A stretch of DNA of 64,000 nt from Lantana camara (lineage: Eukaryota; Streptophyta; Magnoliopsida; Lamiales; Verbenaceae): assembly GCA_037501455.1 (NCBI GenBank), contig CM074863.1, forward strand, positions 11,652,001 to 11,716,000. The letters are read 5' to 3'. Made by a program: the position numbers and the translations under genes. The notes under the pieces were generated by a model. The model was not told the DNA's origin and searched no databases. It worked only from the letters and a program-made list of their open reading frames with translations. Of the stretch, positions 10,082-21,060 are shown one piece after another (within the stretch, counting starts at the first letter, position 1; each line of letters starts with the position of its first letter).

Positions 10082-11449
10082 GAGTTAACTGCACCAAATC
10101 CACGGTGTTTGTTCCAATTTGCAAAAAAAAAACCCTCTGTTATAAAAATTAGTTCAAAAAACCTTATTTTATATTTTGCACACCGCTCCCTTATTCCATT
10201 TTGGTCAACTATTAAATCTTTTAACCCTAAAATACCCTTACTTTATATATTAAAATAATATTAAAAATGTAAATATTTAATATATTAAGAATAAAAATAT
10301 TATAATTATATTATTTTTAAAATATACATATTTAATACATGCATATTATATTAAAAAAGAAAAAATATATAAATATTAAAAATCATTTTTAGTAGTTTTA
10401 AATATATATTAAAATATAGATATAAATGAATAATTATTTTTAAAAATATTATTAATAAATAAAAATATACTTAGATATTATTTATATATTTTCATTAAAA
10501 AATATTATATATATATATAAAATTACTTATACATATATATACTAAATAAATATATACTTAATACAATATACAATATTTTATATTTATATACTATATTATA
10601 TGTGTATAATGTATTCTATTATTTAAAAACATTATTAATAAATAAAAATGTACATAGATATTATTTATATATTTTTATTAAAAAATATATTATTTATATA
10701 TGTATATACAATTACTTATAGATATATATTAAATAAATATATACATAATACAATATACAATATTTTATACTTATATATTATATTATATGTGTATAATGTA
10801 TTTTTATTATTATATATATTATATTATATAAATATAAAAACCTCCCCCACCCCCCGGCCTTCTAACCCCCCCTCCCCCCCCCCCCCCCCTCCCCTCTTCC
10901 TCAATCTCCGCCATCTCCTGCGCAGAACCACCAAAGAAACCCCCCGCCCCGCCACTCTCTTCCTTCCCCGCCCAACACCAAACAACCGCTGCCCCTTCTC
11001 CTTCCCCGATTTACCGTCGTCACCGCCGCCCCACTCTTCTCCTTCCACTGATTCGGCGGCGGCGGCGGCCACTCACTCTTCTCCTTCCCCGACCAACAGC
11101 CTCCGCCGGCCCCTTATCCTTCCTCGACCAACAACCGTCGGAGCCCCCCCAACACAAACGCACACACAGACATACATATATACATACATACATACATATA
11201 TATATATAAAATATAATATATATATATATATATTATATTTTATATATGAATCATTAAGGGCATTATAGACATTTTATCCCAAAAAAACCTATTCCTACAC
11301 GCAGTCAATGTGCGTGTGGGACACACAACGCGCTCAGGGTTTTTTTTGCAAACTTTTACAAAACACAGGGTTATTTGGATGATATTCCATATGTCGGGGG
11401 TTTTTCTATTCTTTTCGCCTAACACAAAGTAGTTTCGTGCATTTTTTTC
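10082..11449. mobile_element. MULE-type non-autonomous element with GC-rich core
   Basis: The flanking 10-mers ATTCCCATGA (10072-10081) and ATTCCCACGA (11450-11459) match at 9 of 10, typical of Mutator target duplications. The termini are imperfect inverted repeats (GA...AA.TGCAC.AAA...GTGTT). The outer parts are AT-rich; the core (10840-11150) is C-rich and would translate as Pro/Ser-rich low complexity. There is no transposase. Confidence 0.65.
10448..10813. repeat. 183-bp tandem duplication of AT-rich DNA
   Basis: ATTATTAATAAATAAAAAT starts at 10448 and again at 10631, and the following 160-180 bp correspond closely. It lies within the MULE-type element. Confidence 0.8.
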
Positions 11450-11460
11450 ATTCCCACGAT

Positions 11461-11930
11461 GATAACTCTTAGGCAAAAATGCAAATTTGGTTTGTAAATT
11501 TGCAATTTTGGCAATTTAATCTTGTTCATTTCGAGATTTTCAATGAAGTCATGTATATTTGTAATTTTGGCAATTTTGGTCCTGTCCATTTTGAAATTTG
11601 CAATTAAGTCCTGTAAATTCTAAAATTTTGCAATTTATATCCGATTTTCGCAAGAAAATCTATTGGTTGTCAGAATTTGCCACGTGACTTATTTCTTTAC
11701 TAACTTGGTGGAATGACATAACAAAAATATCTTATTTGTATAAAAAAAAATTATTAAATATATCCCCATGAGTTTTAACATATTAGGAACAAAATAGTAA
11801 ATTTTGCACACTCCGTTAAACTTAACGAATTGGAGATAACGAGTCAGGGAAAGTTCGTAATTTCTCAACCCTCAGGGGGTAATCTGTAATTTCGCCAAAT
11901 CTCAAGGACTATTCGTAATTATCCCGACAT
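11461..11930. mobile_element. Candidate inverted-repeat element, ends uncertain
   Basis: The left part GGCAAAAATGCAAATTTGG resembles the inverse of the right part, GGGATAATTACGAATAGTCC. Repetitive phrases of the type GCAATTTTGGCAATTT are common in plant MULE-like repeats. I found no matching flanking duplication, so the borders are tentative. Confidence 0.35.
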
Positions 11931-12250
11931 ATGAAATAAAATTGAGATGGAAAGTTGAAATAGATGTCATTTAGTTATGACGAGTAATAAAAAAACTCAA
12001 ACAAACACTATTACTTGAAGGAAGACATTCATTCTTGTCCTTATCATATTGTACAGAAATTAAGCATACCAGATAACAATTCTATATATCCAAATTCCAA
12101 ACCACTTCAAATTAAGTTCAAATTAAAACACACAAAGAACAACTTAACAATGTCATTCACGTAACAACGTAATCATAAGATGACGTACACAAGACTAATC
12201 AAACCATACATCCCAACAAAAGCACTAAGCTCGTAATCAAGTCCAACCAC

Positions 12251-13213
12251 TCATGATTTCACGACCGTATAAACATAAGGAGCCACACCTTCATCAACAG
12301 GCAAAGGAACATATTCCCTCCCCATCTCTTCATCCGTCCAGAACGCCGCCGTCTCCCCGTGCAGAGCTTTGGCATACACGAACAACACAGTGTTTGCAGC
12401 CAAACCGTAAAGCGACAACAACGTCGTCAAACAAGCATAAACAACCATCTGCACAACTCCCCAACCTCTCAATCCTCCGCTAACCACATTCTTCATCAAA
12501 CCATAATACCAAACCGAAAGAAGCACGACAGGAATCGCAAAAATAAGTATAACATGGAACACGACCCTTCTCATCCCCTTCAGCAGATGCGAGCTCCTCT
12601 TCAGGGGCGCAAACCCCCATTTAGATTCAAGAACAACCACCGGAGTCGAGAAGCACCACTGGATTCTCAGGTATATCAGAAACCCGACTAGCAAAACAAA
12701 CATGGAAATAACGAAAACAAGAAAATAGCTAGAGTCGTAGTCCATTTCGAACCCGAATAGCGCGAGGGCATTGTATACCACCAGCAAGAAGATAAGGAAA
12801 GCGAAGATGATTAGCCAGACAATTATCTGGGTAGCGAAAGCGGTGGCGATGAGAGGGAAAAACGAAGTGGCGATGGATTTGAGGGAAGAAATGAACGTGA
12901 CGGGGTGGGCGTGGAGGCCATGGAAAGCGGTGAAGGTGATAGAAGAGGAGGCGCAGAGGGAGAAGAGGAAGACGGAGAGGAGGTAGAGGATGGGTAAAAG
13001 GACTTGAGGTTTTTCGGAAAGGGATCTTTGATAGGCGCTGGTGTAGGAATGGGTTAATGAAGTTGGGCCGGAAAGGAAAGTGTAGATGATGGAGGCGATG
13101 GTGTTGGGGAGGAGGAAGAGGAGTGAGAGGGCGGCAAAGTGGCGGCGGTTGGTGGCGATTACACGTGAGGCGTCGGAGAGTACTTGCCGGAGGGTTGGGT
13201 GGCGCATTGACAT
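12251..13213 (-). CDS. Six-helix membrane protein, tandem copy 3
   Basis: Single-exon gene, third tandem copy. The frame is open for 47 codons upstream of the chosen start, but the ATG at 13213 is preferred: it aligns with copies 1 and 2, has the same upstream C-C-G-A-T-C, and the extra residues are not conserved. It encodes about 320 residues with six hydrophobic segments, the P-L-K-R-S-S-H-L-L-K-G motif and the tail E-E-M-G-R-E-Y-V-P-L-P-V-D-E-G-V. The frame is intact. Function is unknown; a membrane location is inferred from hydropathy only. Confidence 0.88.
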   Translation of the reverse strand: MSMRHPTLRQVLSDASRVIATNRRHFAALSLLFLLPNTIASIIYTFLSGPTSLTHSYTSAYQRSLSEKPQVLLPILYLLSVFLFSLCASSSITFTAFHGLHAHPVTFISSLKSIATSFFPLIATAFATQIIVWLIIFAFLIFLLVVYNALALFGFEMDYDSSYFLVFVISMFVLLVGFLIYLRIQWCFSTPVVVLESKWGFAPLKRSSHLLKGMRRVVFHVILIFAIPVVLLSVWYYGLMKNVVSGGLRGWGVVQMVVYACLTTLLSLYGLAANTVLFVYAKALHGETAAFWTDEEMGREYVPLPVDEGVAPYVYTVVKS

Positions 13214-13365
13214 GATCGGAAACTTGAAATGTTCGGTTGTGTTGCGGTACTTTAGTATGAGAATTAATAAGTGATATAAATATTGATACTCAATTTGAAG
13301 AAAATGAAAGAATATTAGATAATTATGGATTGGAGAAGTTTGCAATCCCGACAATGGAAAAGATT

Positions 13366-13480
13366 AATAATATAAGGAGGTGGGTGGAAAATTTTGTCCA
13401 CCGTGTTGACAAGTTCAAAGTCGTCCATAAACGTATTGCATTAATTTATGGCACTGGTCATACAAAGGAAGAAGCTTCTT
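13366..13480 (-). promoter_or_regulatory. Conserved promoter block of membrane-protein copy 3
   Basis: TATA-like CTTATATTA at 13366-13374 on the minus strand is followed upstream by the inverse of TTGACAAGTTCAAAGTC and the inverse of GGCACTGGTCATAC. The order matches the blocks at 3801 and 9821. Confidence 0.6.
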
Positions 13481-13901
13481 CGTTATGACATAAAAGGACT
13501 CAACTTCAATGTACTAAAATAATTTCGGTTTAGTCCTTGAAGTGATTCTTTAGCAAGAAATATAAAAAATAAATAAATAAAAAGTTGTACTTCATTCTGA
13601 AACAATTTTAGTTTAAATCCGATTTTGTAGAATCCAACCAATTAAAGGTTAGTAAGGGTATTATATTTTTCATGTAATTTGTTATTCTTTTTTAATTTTC
13701 AACCAACCACATGATAAATGTAAAATTCTCGTTTCTTCATTACACCGGTTTGACTGAACTAATCAAGCTAGAATTATTCGTGGTTCTGAAATTTTACATT
13801 TAAAAAATATAGAGAATACGAAAACACAAGTACACAACTGAATTTGATTTGAAACATTACTCTAAGAAATATAACGTGTTAGCCAGTCAAGTATATAATA
13901 A

Positions 13902-14066
13902 AGAATCATCAAGTGGTATAGCTTAGAGTTTGACGCTATACTAGTTTAATTAGAGGTTTCAAGTTTGAGTCCCTAGGAACGCAGCTACTATTGGTAGAGA
14001 AACTTTACACTCTAAGTTGTCCGTCCTGACTCGACCCCTAAAAATGTATTATAAAAAGAAAAAAAA
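13902..14066 (+). mobile_element. SINE with 13-bp target duplication
   Basis: It is flanked by AAGTATATAATAA on both sides (13889-13901 and 14067-14079). The body has an A-box-like AGTGGTATAGCTTAGAG, a B-box-like GGTTTCAAGTTTGAGTCCC and an A-rich tail. Length is 165 bp, the usual SINE size. Confidence 0.85.
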
Positions 14067-14079
14067 AAGTATATAATAA

Positions 14080-15045
14080 GAAACTCGGGACATATTGCGG
14101 GGACTAAAGTATAATTACATTGAAATATTAAGAATGAAAATAATAATTGCAAGAAACATAAAATCAAAAGAAAATTCGACATTATCCGTTCCGTAAGAGA
14201 TAAGTTGCGCGTAATTACGTGTGATATTAACGTTTACTATTATTCTATGACATGCATATTAAAAATAACTAAATTGTTATTCAGATGTATCATGAATGAC
14301 TTGCACAACTGCCCTTCAACTCTATGCTTAGATTGTTTTGGGCCTTCGGTTTGATTCTCTGCCAAAGTGAGAACATATTTGCTTTGAAAGCCCGGTCAGT
14401 AGGTCTGATTCAAATCGGTCAGAAAAAATTTAAATCCAAATCTCATAAGGAGATTTGGTAATCAAATTAAGATTTAAATTTTATAAGATTCCGATTCAAT
14501 AATATTGAACCCAAAAGAAAACGGACTATCGAGTAGCATGATTCATTTTCCACCCACGTGGGAATGAAGGCTGTATGTTTTCACCTTCTTTCGTGTATCT
14601 TTACGAAATTTATATTATTACTGAATATGGAATTATATTTTGTTGTTGATTATTATATATTAATTTAAAAAAATCTATAAAAATATTAATCTTATCTCTG
14701 TTAGCTTTTTTTTTTTTCGCTCTTACATCCCTCTTCGTAACTAAAAAATATAAAATAAAATACTTGAATATGAATTCATTATATAAATAATTCATCTGGG
14801 GTATAAGTTCATACATCTCTGAACACTTTAAATTTGAACGATATGTTTTGCTTCCCAGCAAAGCAATCATATCCCAACAATAAATAATTTTTAGAACCAA
14901 CTAACAAAGTAACACAGCATCAACAAAAGCAATAAAGAAAAAGTGAACTCTAATAACTGTAAAAAGTGGGGAAATACTACAACATTTGTGAAGAATCCAA
15001 ATAACTTTCAGTTTCAGACACCTTTGCAAAGACATTATACTTGTA
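14080..15045. other. Intergenic, no gene seen
   Basis: AT-rich. Short open frames near 14610-14900 have no coding character. Confidence 0.5.
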
Positions 15046-15127
15046 ATTGGTCCAAATCTTCAGAATGTAAGATGTCTACCTTCTTCATTGGTCCAAATCT
15101 TCAGAATGTAAGATGTCTACCTTCTTC
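15046..15127. repeat. 41-bp perfect tandem duplication
   Basis: ATTGGTCCAAATCTTCAGAA... occupies 15046-15086 and is repeated at 15087-15127. It lies just downstream of the membrane gene ending at 15334, probably in or near its 3'UTR. Confidence 0.95.
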
Positions 15128-15333
15128 AGCTACCATGATATATATTGATAAAATGTCCCAAAAATGAACCATGGAGCCATGTACTTTATCTTCTCAACAC
15201 AAACACTCCATATTCAAGAAGCTTCACACCAGCACAAAAATGCTCTTCCATTCTGTGTCAAATCTTTCACAAACTGTGGTAGCTTCTCATGCCATAAACG
15301 AAATCAAAGACGATGTCACCTCACACTACCGAG

Positions 15334-16398
15334 TCATTCCTCCAAAATCGGTTCGTGTTCTTCTAGATTTGCAGATTCCAACCGGTAAGATTTACAGCTG
15401 AAGTAAAAAACTGCGCTCATCATCGAGTCTATTAGAACCAAGAATGAGTACATCAGAACCAAAAGAGGACCTTCCCATATCCTCGATGACCCATCTCCAT
15501 AACTCAATGTCTTAACTCTGTGCTCGAATAAACCCTCCACAAACGCCATTCCAATAGTGGACCCCAGAAATATCAAAAGCCCGACTTGAGTCTGCCCTTT
15601 AATTAATGAACTAGACCTTAGCAACGCTTGTGGCCCTGAAACATCCTCAAGAACAGATATCACAATGGCAATGTTGCAAATGATTATAGCATTTGCTAAA
15701 ATGATTGAGAACAGCAATCCAACTACCATGGCGGGATACAGAATCAAGTCAGGGGGAAATCCCATCATCAAGAAAACACTGCTGACTACAACGAGTAGGA
15801 CGATGAACAAAGTAACGCAACCAGAAAGTAGAGCACAGACCCACAAATATGTGAAAACAATGCGTTTCCAAATCTTTAAAATGATTTCATAGAACTTTGA
15901 TGAATCAAATATCTTTCTAGAGTAAGTACAATCAACTGAATATACCACTGCAGCCTTCGACAGAAGCGAGAAGGTAATGAAGAAAGGAAAGCACAGTGTG
16001 GTTGAAACCACACTTTCCGATAACTTGTGGCACGACTGTTTGACGAATGGCCTAAGAGGGAGACCACTGGACTTTGCAATAAGCAATAGCCGAAGAGTGA
16101 GTCTCTTCACGAGGGATTGGTCTACCAATACGTTCGACAAAAGCAGAGCTGAAACGGGACAGATTAATACTGCCAAAATCGCCATAAACCCTGTCGAATT
16201 ATATCGAAGAATCCTAACTGTTTCTCTCAATATCTCCAATGCGCTCATTGAATGAATCTGGTAATCAGACCGAAAATCATGCGCATTCGTCTCCAATTCG
16301 AAAATTTCTAGATTACCCCCTTCATTTTCCGCATCCTTCTCTCGATTTAATCCGTTCGAGGTGAGCATCGGGCCACTGGATACTTCCATTTTCTCCAC
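15334..16398 (-). CDS. Multi-pass membrane protein, AT1G69430-like
   Basis: Single-exon gene of 354 residues. A hydrophilic N-terminus of about 50 residues is followed by several hydrophobic segments. Conserved-looking stretches are A-L-E-I-L-R-E-T-V-R-I-L-R-Y-N, A-V-V-Y-S-V-D-C-T-Y-S-R-K and V-I-S-V-L-E-D-V-S-G-P, then S-L-I-K-G-Q-T-Q-V-G. From memory this matches Arabidopsis AT1G69430, which lies between AT1G69420 and AGO7, and the same neighbours occur here. The segment R-S-S-S-L-I-K-G parallels R-S-x-x-L-x-K-G in the three tandem copies to the left. The molecular function is not established. The 5' leader runs into 16399-16900. Confidence 0.88.
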   Translation of the reverse strand: MEKMEVSSGPMLTSNGLNREKDAENEGGNLEIFELETNAHDFRSDYQIHSMSALEILRETVRILRYNSTGFMAILAVLICPVSALLLSNVLVDQSLVKRLTLRLLLIAKSSGLPLRPFVKQSCHKLSESVVSTTLCFPFFITFSLLSKAAVVYSVDCTYSRKIFDSSKFYEIILKIWKRIVFTYLWVCALLSGCVTLFIVLLVVVSSVFLMMGFPPDLILYPAMVVGLLFSIILANAIIICNIAIVISVLEDVSGPQALLRSSSLIKGQTQVGLLIFLGSTIGMAFVEGLFEHRVKTLSYGDGSSRIWEGPLLVLMYSFLVLIDSMMSAVFYFSCKSYRLESANLEEHEPILEE

Positions 16399-18138
16399 AA
16401 TTTCACTCTTTTCTTATCAAACCCCACATTAATTGATTAAAATGATCAAAACGAATGCCAAACCAAATCAATCAAACGCCAAAAAGAGCTCATACTCCAT
16501 ACCATCAAACGCAATGCATCAAGAGCTTATTTAAGAAACGCAATTCAGATCTAAATCAACCATAGGAACTCACTCAAACCATACCTCCATCAAAAGCAGA
16601 AGACCCTCGCACACGGAATCCTCCATTTCCACATGGATTATCACAATCCAGCAAGCAAAATACACCAATTCCGATCCTGCGGATCAAAAAGCGATAAATT
16701 TAAGCCGGATTTGCGCGCGGAAAATCGGAAGAACGAGAGTCACGAAGCTCGTATCAGCTCCCGAACTCGTGAACAACAAAAGGCAGATCACGCGTACGAA
16801 GAAAGAGAAGCAACAATTACAGAGAAAACCCAATTCTGTGAATAAGATTGCGAGGAAGGAAAGAATTTATTCTCAGATTTCTGGGTCGTGAAAAATGAAA
16901 TGGAATTTTGGGATTGTTCACGTCGTGAAGAAGCCAAGACCAAAGGCCAAATACCAAGGGTGGCACCATAATCTAAGTGCAGCAGCAGTATATCTATAGG
17001 CTCCATGGCTCATGGCTGTCCGATCTTGAAATTCTTCAAATATTGCAAGTTAACCCATCACTTTCATGATAATTCAGTTTCGAGTACCCTTTATTTTATA
17101 TATTTTATTACTGTTGTCATCTTACATTAATTTGTTCTAAATGTACGGCATATAGATAATTTATTTGTGTAATAGAAGCATACTAATTGGTATGGAATAA
17201 TAATCTTGTATTAATGAGTAATAAGTATTAACAGACAATAGTGTTGGCCAGATTCGTTTGACTTGTTCCACTTTATATTGGGTTGACTTTGTTTTAAATG
17301 TGATTTCGCTGAAGGATGTATAAATTTTTATTACTATTTAAATTTATGGTAAAATGATCCGTTCACTTACGAAAATATGTTAAAACCTAATCCGACCGAG
17401 TAATTTTTTGTAATTCTCAAATATTGATTTATATATATATATATATGTATTTCATCTTAGCAGGTATAATTACTAATTAGTATAGTACAATTTGGTAGGG
17501 TGGAAACTGGAAAGTGTATACATAAGAAACCTAAAGTAAAAATGGACTGGACTAATAGGGAAGCAATTGATGTTGACAGACTAAAAAATGTAAAATAAAT
17601 ATTTTTGACCATTCTCCCCCAATAGGGCATGCTGCTTGTGTCGGTGGGTGCATAGTGTAATTAAATTAAACCTTTCCCCGCAGACACCCAATTTTCTAGT
17701 CTAAACTCTCAACACACGTTTTCCTCTCTATAACCAATTACTTTAATAACACAAAGAGGATTAGTTTAGCCAAAAAAAAAAAAAAAATCAAATTGTCATG
17801 ACCTAGACCAATCATAATGTATAGAACTTATCTCACATGAATTATATGGACAATTGACGAAAGATTTATAAATCAAATGACCTCTCTCTTTTGTCATACT
17901 AGTCTCTTGAGATAAGTTCTTTTGTTTGATCAATAATACAAATATTAATGAAAGTAAGTGTAATTTACCTTTTACTTTTATGATTTATCAAGTGGATAGT
18001 GAGATTGAAGTTGTTATGAGTAACCATTCCTTGGGTGATTGGGAAACATGTTCATAAATGGCATCAACTTTTACATATTAAACAATAGTACTCTTTCCAT
18101 TTTGGATATGTTATGATGAGACTGTAATTCTGGGAATA
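16399..18138. other. Upstream region of the AT1G69430-like gene, then intergenic
   Basis: 16399 to about 16900 is of mixed composition and probably holds the leader and promoter of the minus-strand gene. The rest is AT-rich. GAACTTATCTCA (17824-17835) and TGAGATAAGTTC (17908-17919) form 12-bp perfect inverted arms around a 72-bp loop; no other structure is seen. Confidence 0.5.
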
Positions 18139-18148
18139 AAAGATGAAC

Positions 18149-18458
18149 GGGATAAATATTTTTTGGCATCCGAACTATACCCGTTTTTGCAATTTACTAT
18201 CCAAACTATTTTTCATTGCAAACCGCCATCCAACCTTTGCATTTTTTACAAAACGCCATCTGAAGGTGGTTTGGTCCGACGTGTATATTTTAGAAAAATG
18301 CCACGTGTCAATTTTTTCCCCGAAAACCATCAAAAAAAATGGTTTAGATGGCGTTTTGTAAAAAATGCAAAGGTTGGATGGTGGTTTGCAATGAAAAATA
18401 GTTTGGATGGTAAATTGCAAAAACGGTCATAGTTCGGATGTCAAAAAATCTTTTTCCC
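18149..18458. mobile_element. MULE-type hairpin MITE
   Basis: A 10-bp target duplication AAAGATGAAC flanks it (18139-18148 and 18459-18468). The left arm begins GGGATAAATATTTTTTGGCA; the right arm is its near-complete inverse, ending in TCTTTTTCCC. The arms are about 110-115 bp each, around an 80-bp spacer, so the transcript would fold as a long hairpin. Confidence 0.9.
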
Positions 18459-18468
18459 AAAGATGAAC

Positions 18469-19168
18469 TACCACATTACCCTCGAATTTTCTTTTTTCAT
18501 TTTTGCCCAAAAAATAAAAGAGTTGGATTTTAGTTACTCTCTTTTAGCCCATTGGATCCGTTCAGGGCAAAGATGTGTTTTTTTTTTAAAAAAAAGGAAA
18601 ATTTAACAGATTCACCTTAATCCAATAACCCATCTGATATCTCCCATATTTTGAATCCAGCACAGACCAGAAACTAGTTGCGTTTCATTATGGCCCACAA
18701 GTATATTGGGCCGGCGTCGTTTTAGGACCAACAAACAACTACAATAATATATTTATATTCTTTAATTAAAAATTGTAATAGGTGACGTTTTGTTGTTTTG
18801 GGGGGCAATTGTTATGGTTTGCAGAGAGTGGAGAAATGGACGTCCATCAACAATTAATCAAAGACAGTGACAGTGTTTGAACCGTCAGATTAAGATTCCA
18901 ACGGAGACTTGACGGGTATGACAGTGGGTGCAGGTGTAGGGAAAAGATTCCAACGGAGACTTGACGGGCCGTTGCTGGTTGCTGCTTCGATTGGATTTCT
19001 CCATAATACAATACATCACCGATACACTTCAACAGTTGAACTTATATACACCTCTTACAATAGGGTCAGGACTCAGGACTGATTTGTACATAGGGGCCCG
19101 ATTTAACTTTCACGAATTTATGAGGGGGGCCCCAGGCCAATAACCTATTTTTAAAATCTTGTATATAT
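18469..19168. other. Intergenic with a 25-bp direct repeat
   Basis: AAGATTCCAACGGAGACTTG... occurs at 18892-18916 and 18944-18968. No gene is supported. Confidence 0.5.
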
Positions 19169-19177
19169 TAAAAAGAA

Positions 19178-20086
19178 GGGGTAATTTTTTAAAATGACCA
19201 AGAATCCCTAATACTTATTCAAAACCCCCAAATTCAATTTTTATATATTTCCAATCCTCAATACACAAAACATTTTTCTTAAACCCTTCATTCACTTAAA
19301 AAGTCTACTTTACCCCTATTTTTTTTACTTTTTCCAATTCATTTTTACTTCTTCCACACCATCATCATCTTCATCATCATCTTCAACCTTGAAGCTGGCG
19401 AAGCACCGCCGCCGCCGCACCACCGTCGGAGGTGGTCCAAAATTTCCCAAAAAATTCACCGAGCACGTACTTCTCGTCCTTGTTCCATATCTTCGGTTAG
19501 TTTTTCAAAATTCGAATCCATTTGTCCCAAATTTCAAATCTAAAAATTTTAGATCTAAAAAAGAAATGACGATAACTCACAAACCGCTTGACGAAAATCG
19601 AATTCGTTCCGTGCAATATGTTTATCATGTCGAGAACTTCAAGATCCATACCATTTTCGCCGGAAAAAATCGCCGGACAGAAAACCCATTTTGTATTGAA
19701 ATTTGCAGGTTTCCGGCGGACCTCCCGGCGCCTTCTCCGGCCATTTTCAATACACGTAGTTGATACCAATGAAGTCGCGGCGTCGAAATTAGTTAAAGCA
19801 CCTAGGTCCCGTCTCCGGAAAGTGGCCGGAGACGGGGGTGGCGCCGCCTGCAGCTGTGTCTGCGTCTTCAACACAAAAAAAAGAAAGAAGAAAGGGAAAA
19901 AAAAAAAAGGAAAAAGAAAAAGAAAAAGGGAAAGGAAAAAAAAGGATATTTGGGGTAATTTTTCATATTTTATTAAGGGCATTTTAGTCTTTTTACACGA
20001 AATAGGGGGTTTAGGAAAAGTTTCATGCATATTTGGTCCTTAAAACATGTAAAAAACAATTTGGGGGGTTTAGGATTAATTCTCCG
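19178..20086. mobile_element. MULE-type element with GC-rich cargo
   Basis: The 9-bp duplication TAAAAAGAA flanks it (19169-19177 and 20087-20095). The terminal 130-150 bp are imperfect inverted repeats full of CCTAAACCCCC-like phrases. The core (19380-19860) is GC-rich with CCGCCGCCGCC and TCGCCGG-type phrases that stand out from the surroundings. It could be captured host DNA (Pack-MULE) or old element sequence. Confidence 0.72.
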
Positions 20087-20260
20087 TAAAAAGAAACAAA
20101 TATCGATAAATGGTATAACTAAACTTTTTTTTTTTATTATTTAATAAGGAATTTTGTATTTAAATACCTGAAATTTTAGTTATTATTGTATTCAAAACAT
20201 AGGAATAATAACAGTAATTTGTAGGTTAAAAGTTAAAACTATCAACAAATATATGAACCC

Positions 20261-20980
20261 TGATAAGGGGAAAATCGGGAGTTATGACTAGGCTCCACGT
20301 GTCCTCACTGCATCGGGAGGACCAAGCCAGGTCAACCCTCACATTCAACCCAGTCATCATTTCTCTCGAACCAGCACTTAGTCCCCCACAAGAGAAGGCA
20401 ACTGTACTTGTTACAAAGGGAGCATCTCGACCCAGAGGGTCCCTCGATCGCGAGGCTCTCGATCCAGGTGCTAGATCGACCCACGCACTACAGTACAAGC
20501 GCATTAAATACTAGTAACATCCACCGCAGGCCGCATTAATTGCGGCCGCACCAAGTACGGTGTCAGACATCTCTGCAAGAGTATGTGAACAGTGTTTTAG
20601 CCGTAAAGCACTATTCCGGCCACGGATGGTCTCTCTCTCTCAACAGAACTGATCCACACCTTTCTGATGGTGTACTTGCATGCACCAAAGCCTTCTCCTT
20701 GCTATATAAACCCTACCCCGTCACTCATAATGGTAAGCTTTCCTTTACACTCTAAGTGCTAACTACCTTCGCATTATCAACCCAGACCACTGTCTGACTT
20801 GAGTGTCGAAGTGCCAAAACGGGTCCAACCCCCATATTCCCCGTTCTAGCCGTTGAGCTCACGTTTGTTTCTTCATCTCAGCTCAGGAAAGCATCAGAGT
20901 AGCCTCACGCAAATAAATATCTTGGGTGATTGGGAGTCCAAGTCTGTCGTTCAGTACATAGCCAGATCTCGACACCATCA
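20261..20980 (+). repeat. 5' LTR of the Tat-type element
   Basis: 720 bp, from TGATAAGGGG to GACACCATCA. A TATATAAA box lies at 20703-20710. The site where the 3' LTR carries a MITE is uninterrupted here (CTCTAAGTG around 20753). Confidence 0.85.
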
Positions 20981-21060
20981 TCTTGGCGTCGTCTGTGGGA
21001 AACTCTGAACGAAAAGCCTCATCTTCTAGCTTTTTCCAATCTTCAAACAAGCACAGCTAT

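Noticed and set aside
10648..11268. Plus-strand frame with a proline-rich middle
   Set aside because: The residues come from C runs and TA microsatellite inside a MULE-type element; there is no domain or codon structure.
12251..13354. 47-residue N-terminal extension of tandem copy 3
   Set aside because: The other copies lack it; the ATG at 13213 aligns with theirs and keeps the same upstream context.
17824..17919. 12-bp inverted repeat as a MITE or terminator
   Set aside because: The arms do not extend and no flanking duplication is visible; it may be chance in AT-rich DNA.
19497..20043. Frames of about 150-180 codons on both strands
   Set aside because: They are within the GC-cored MULE-type element and run into low-complexity Lys/Phe tracts; no domain.
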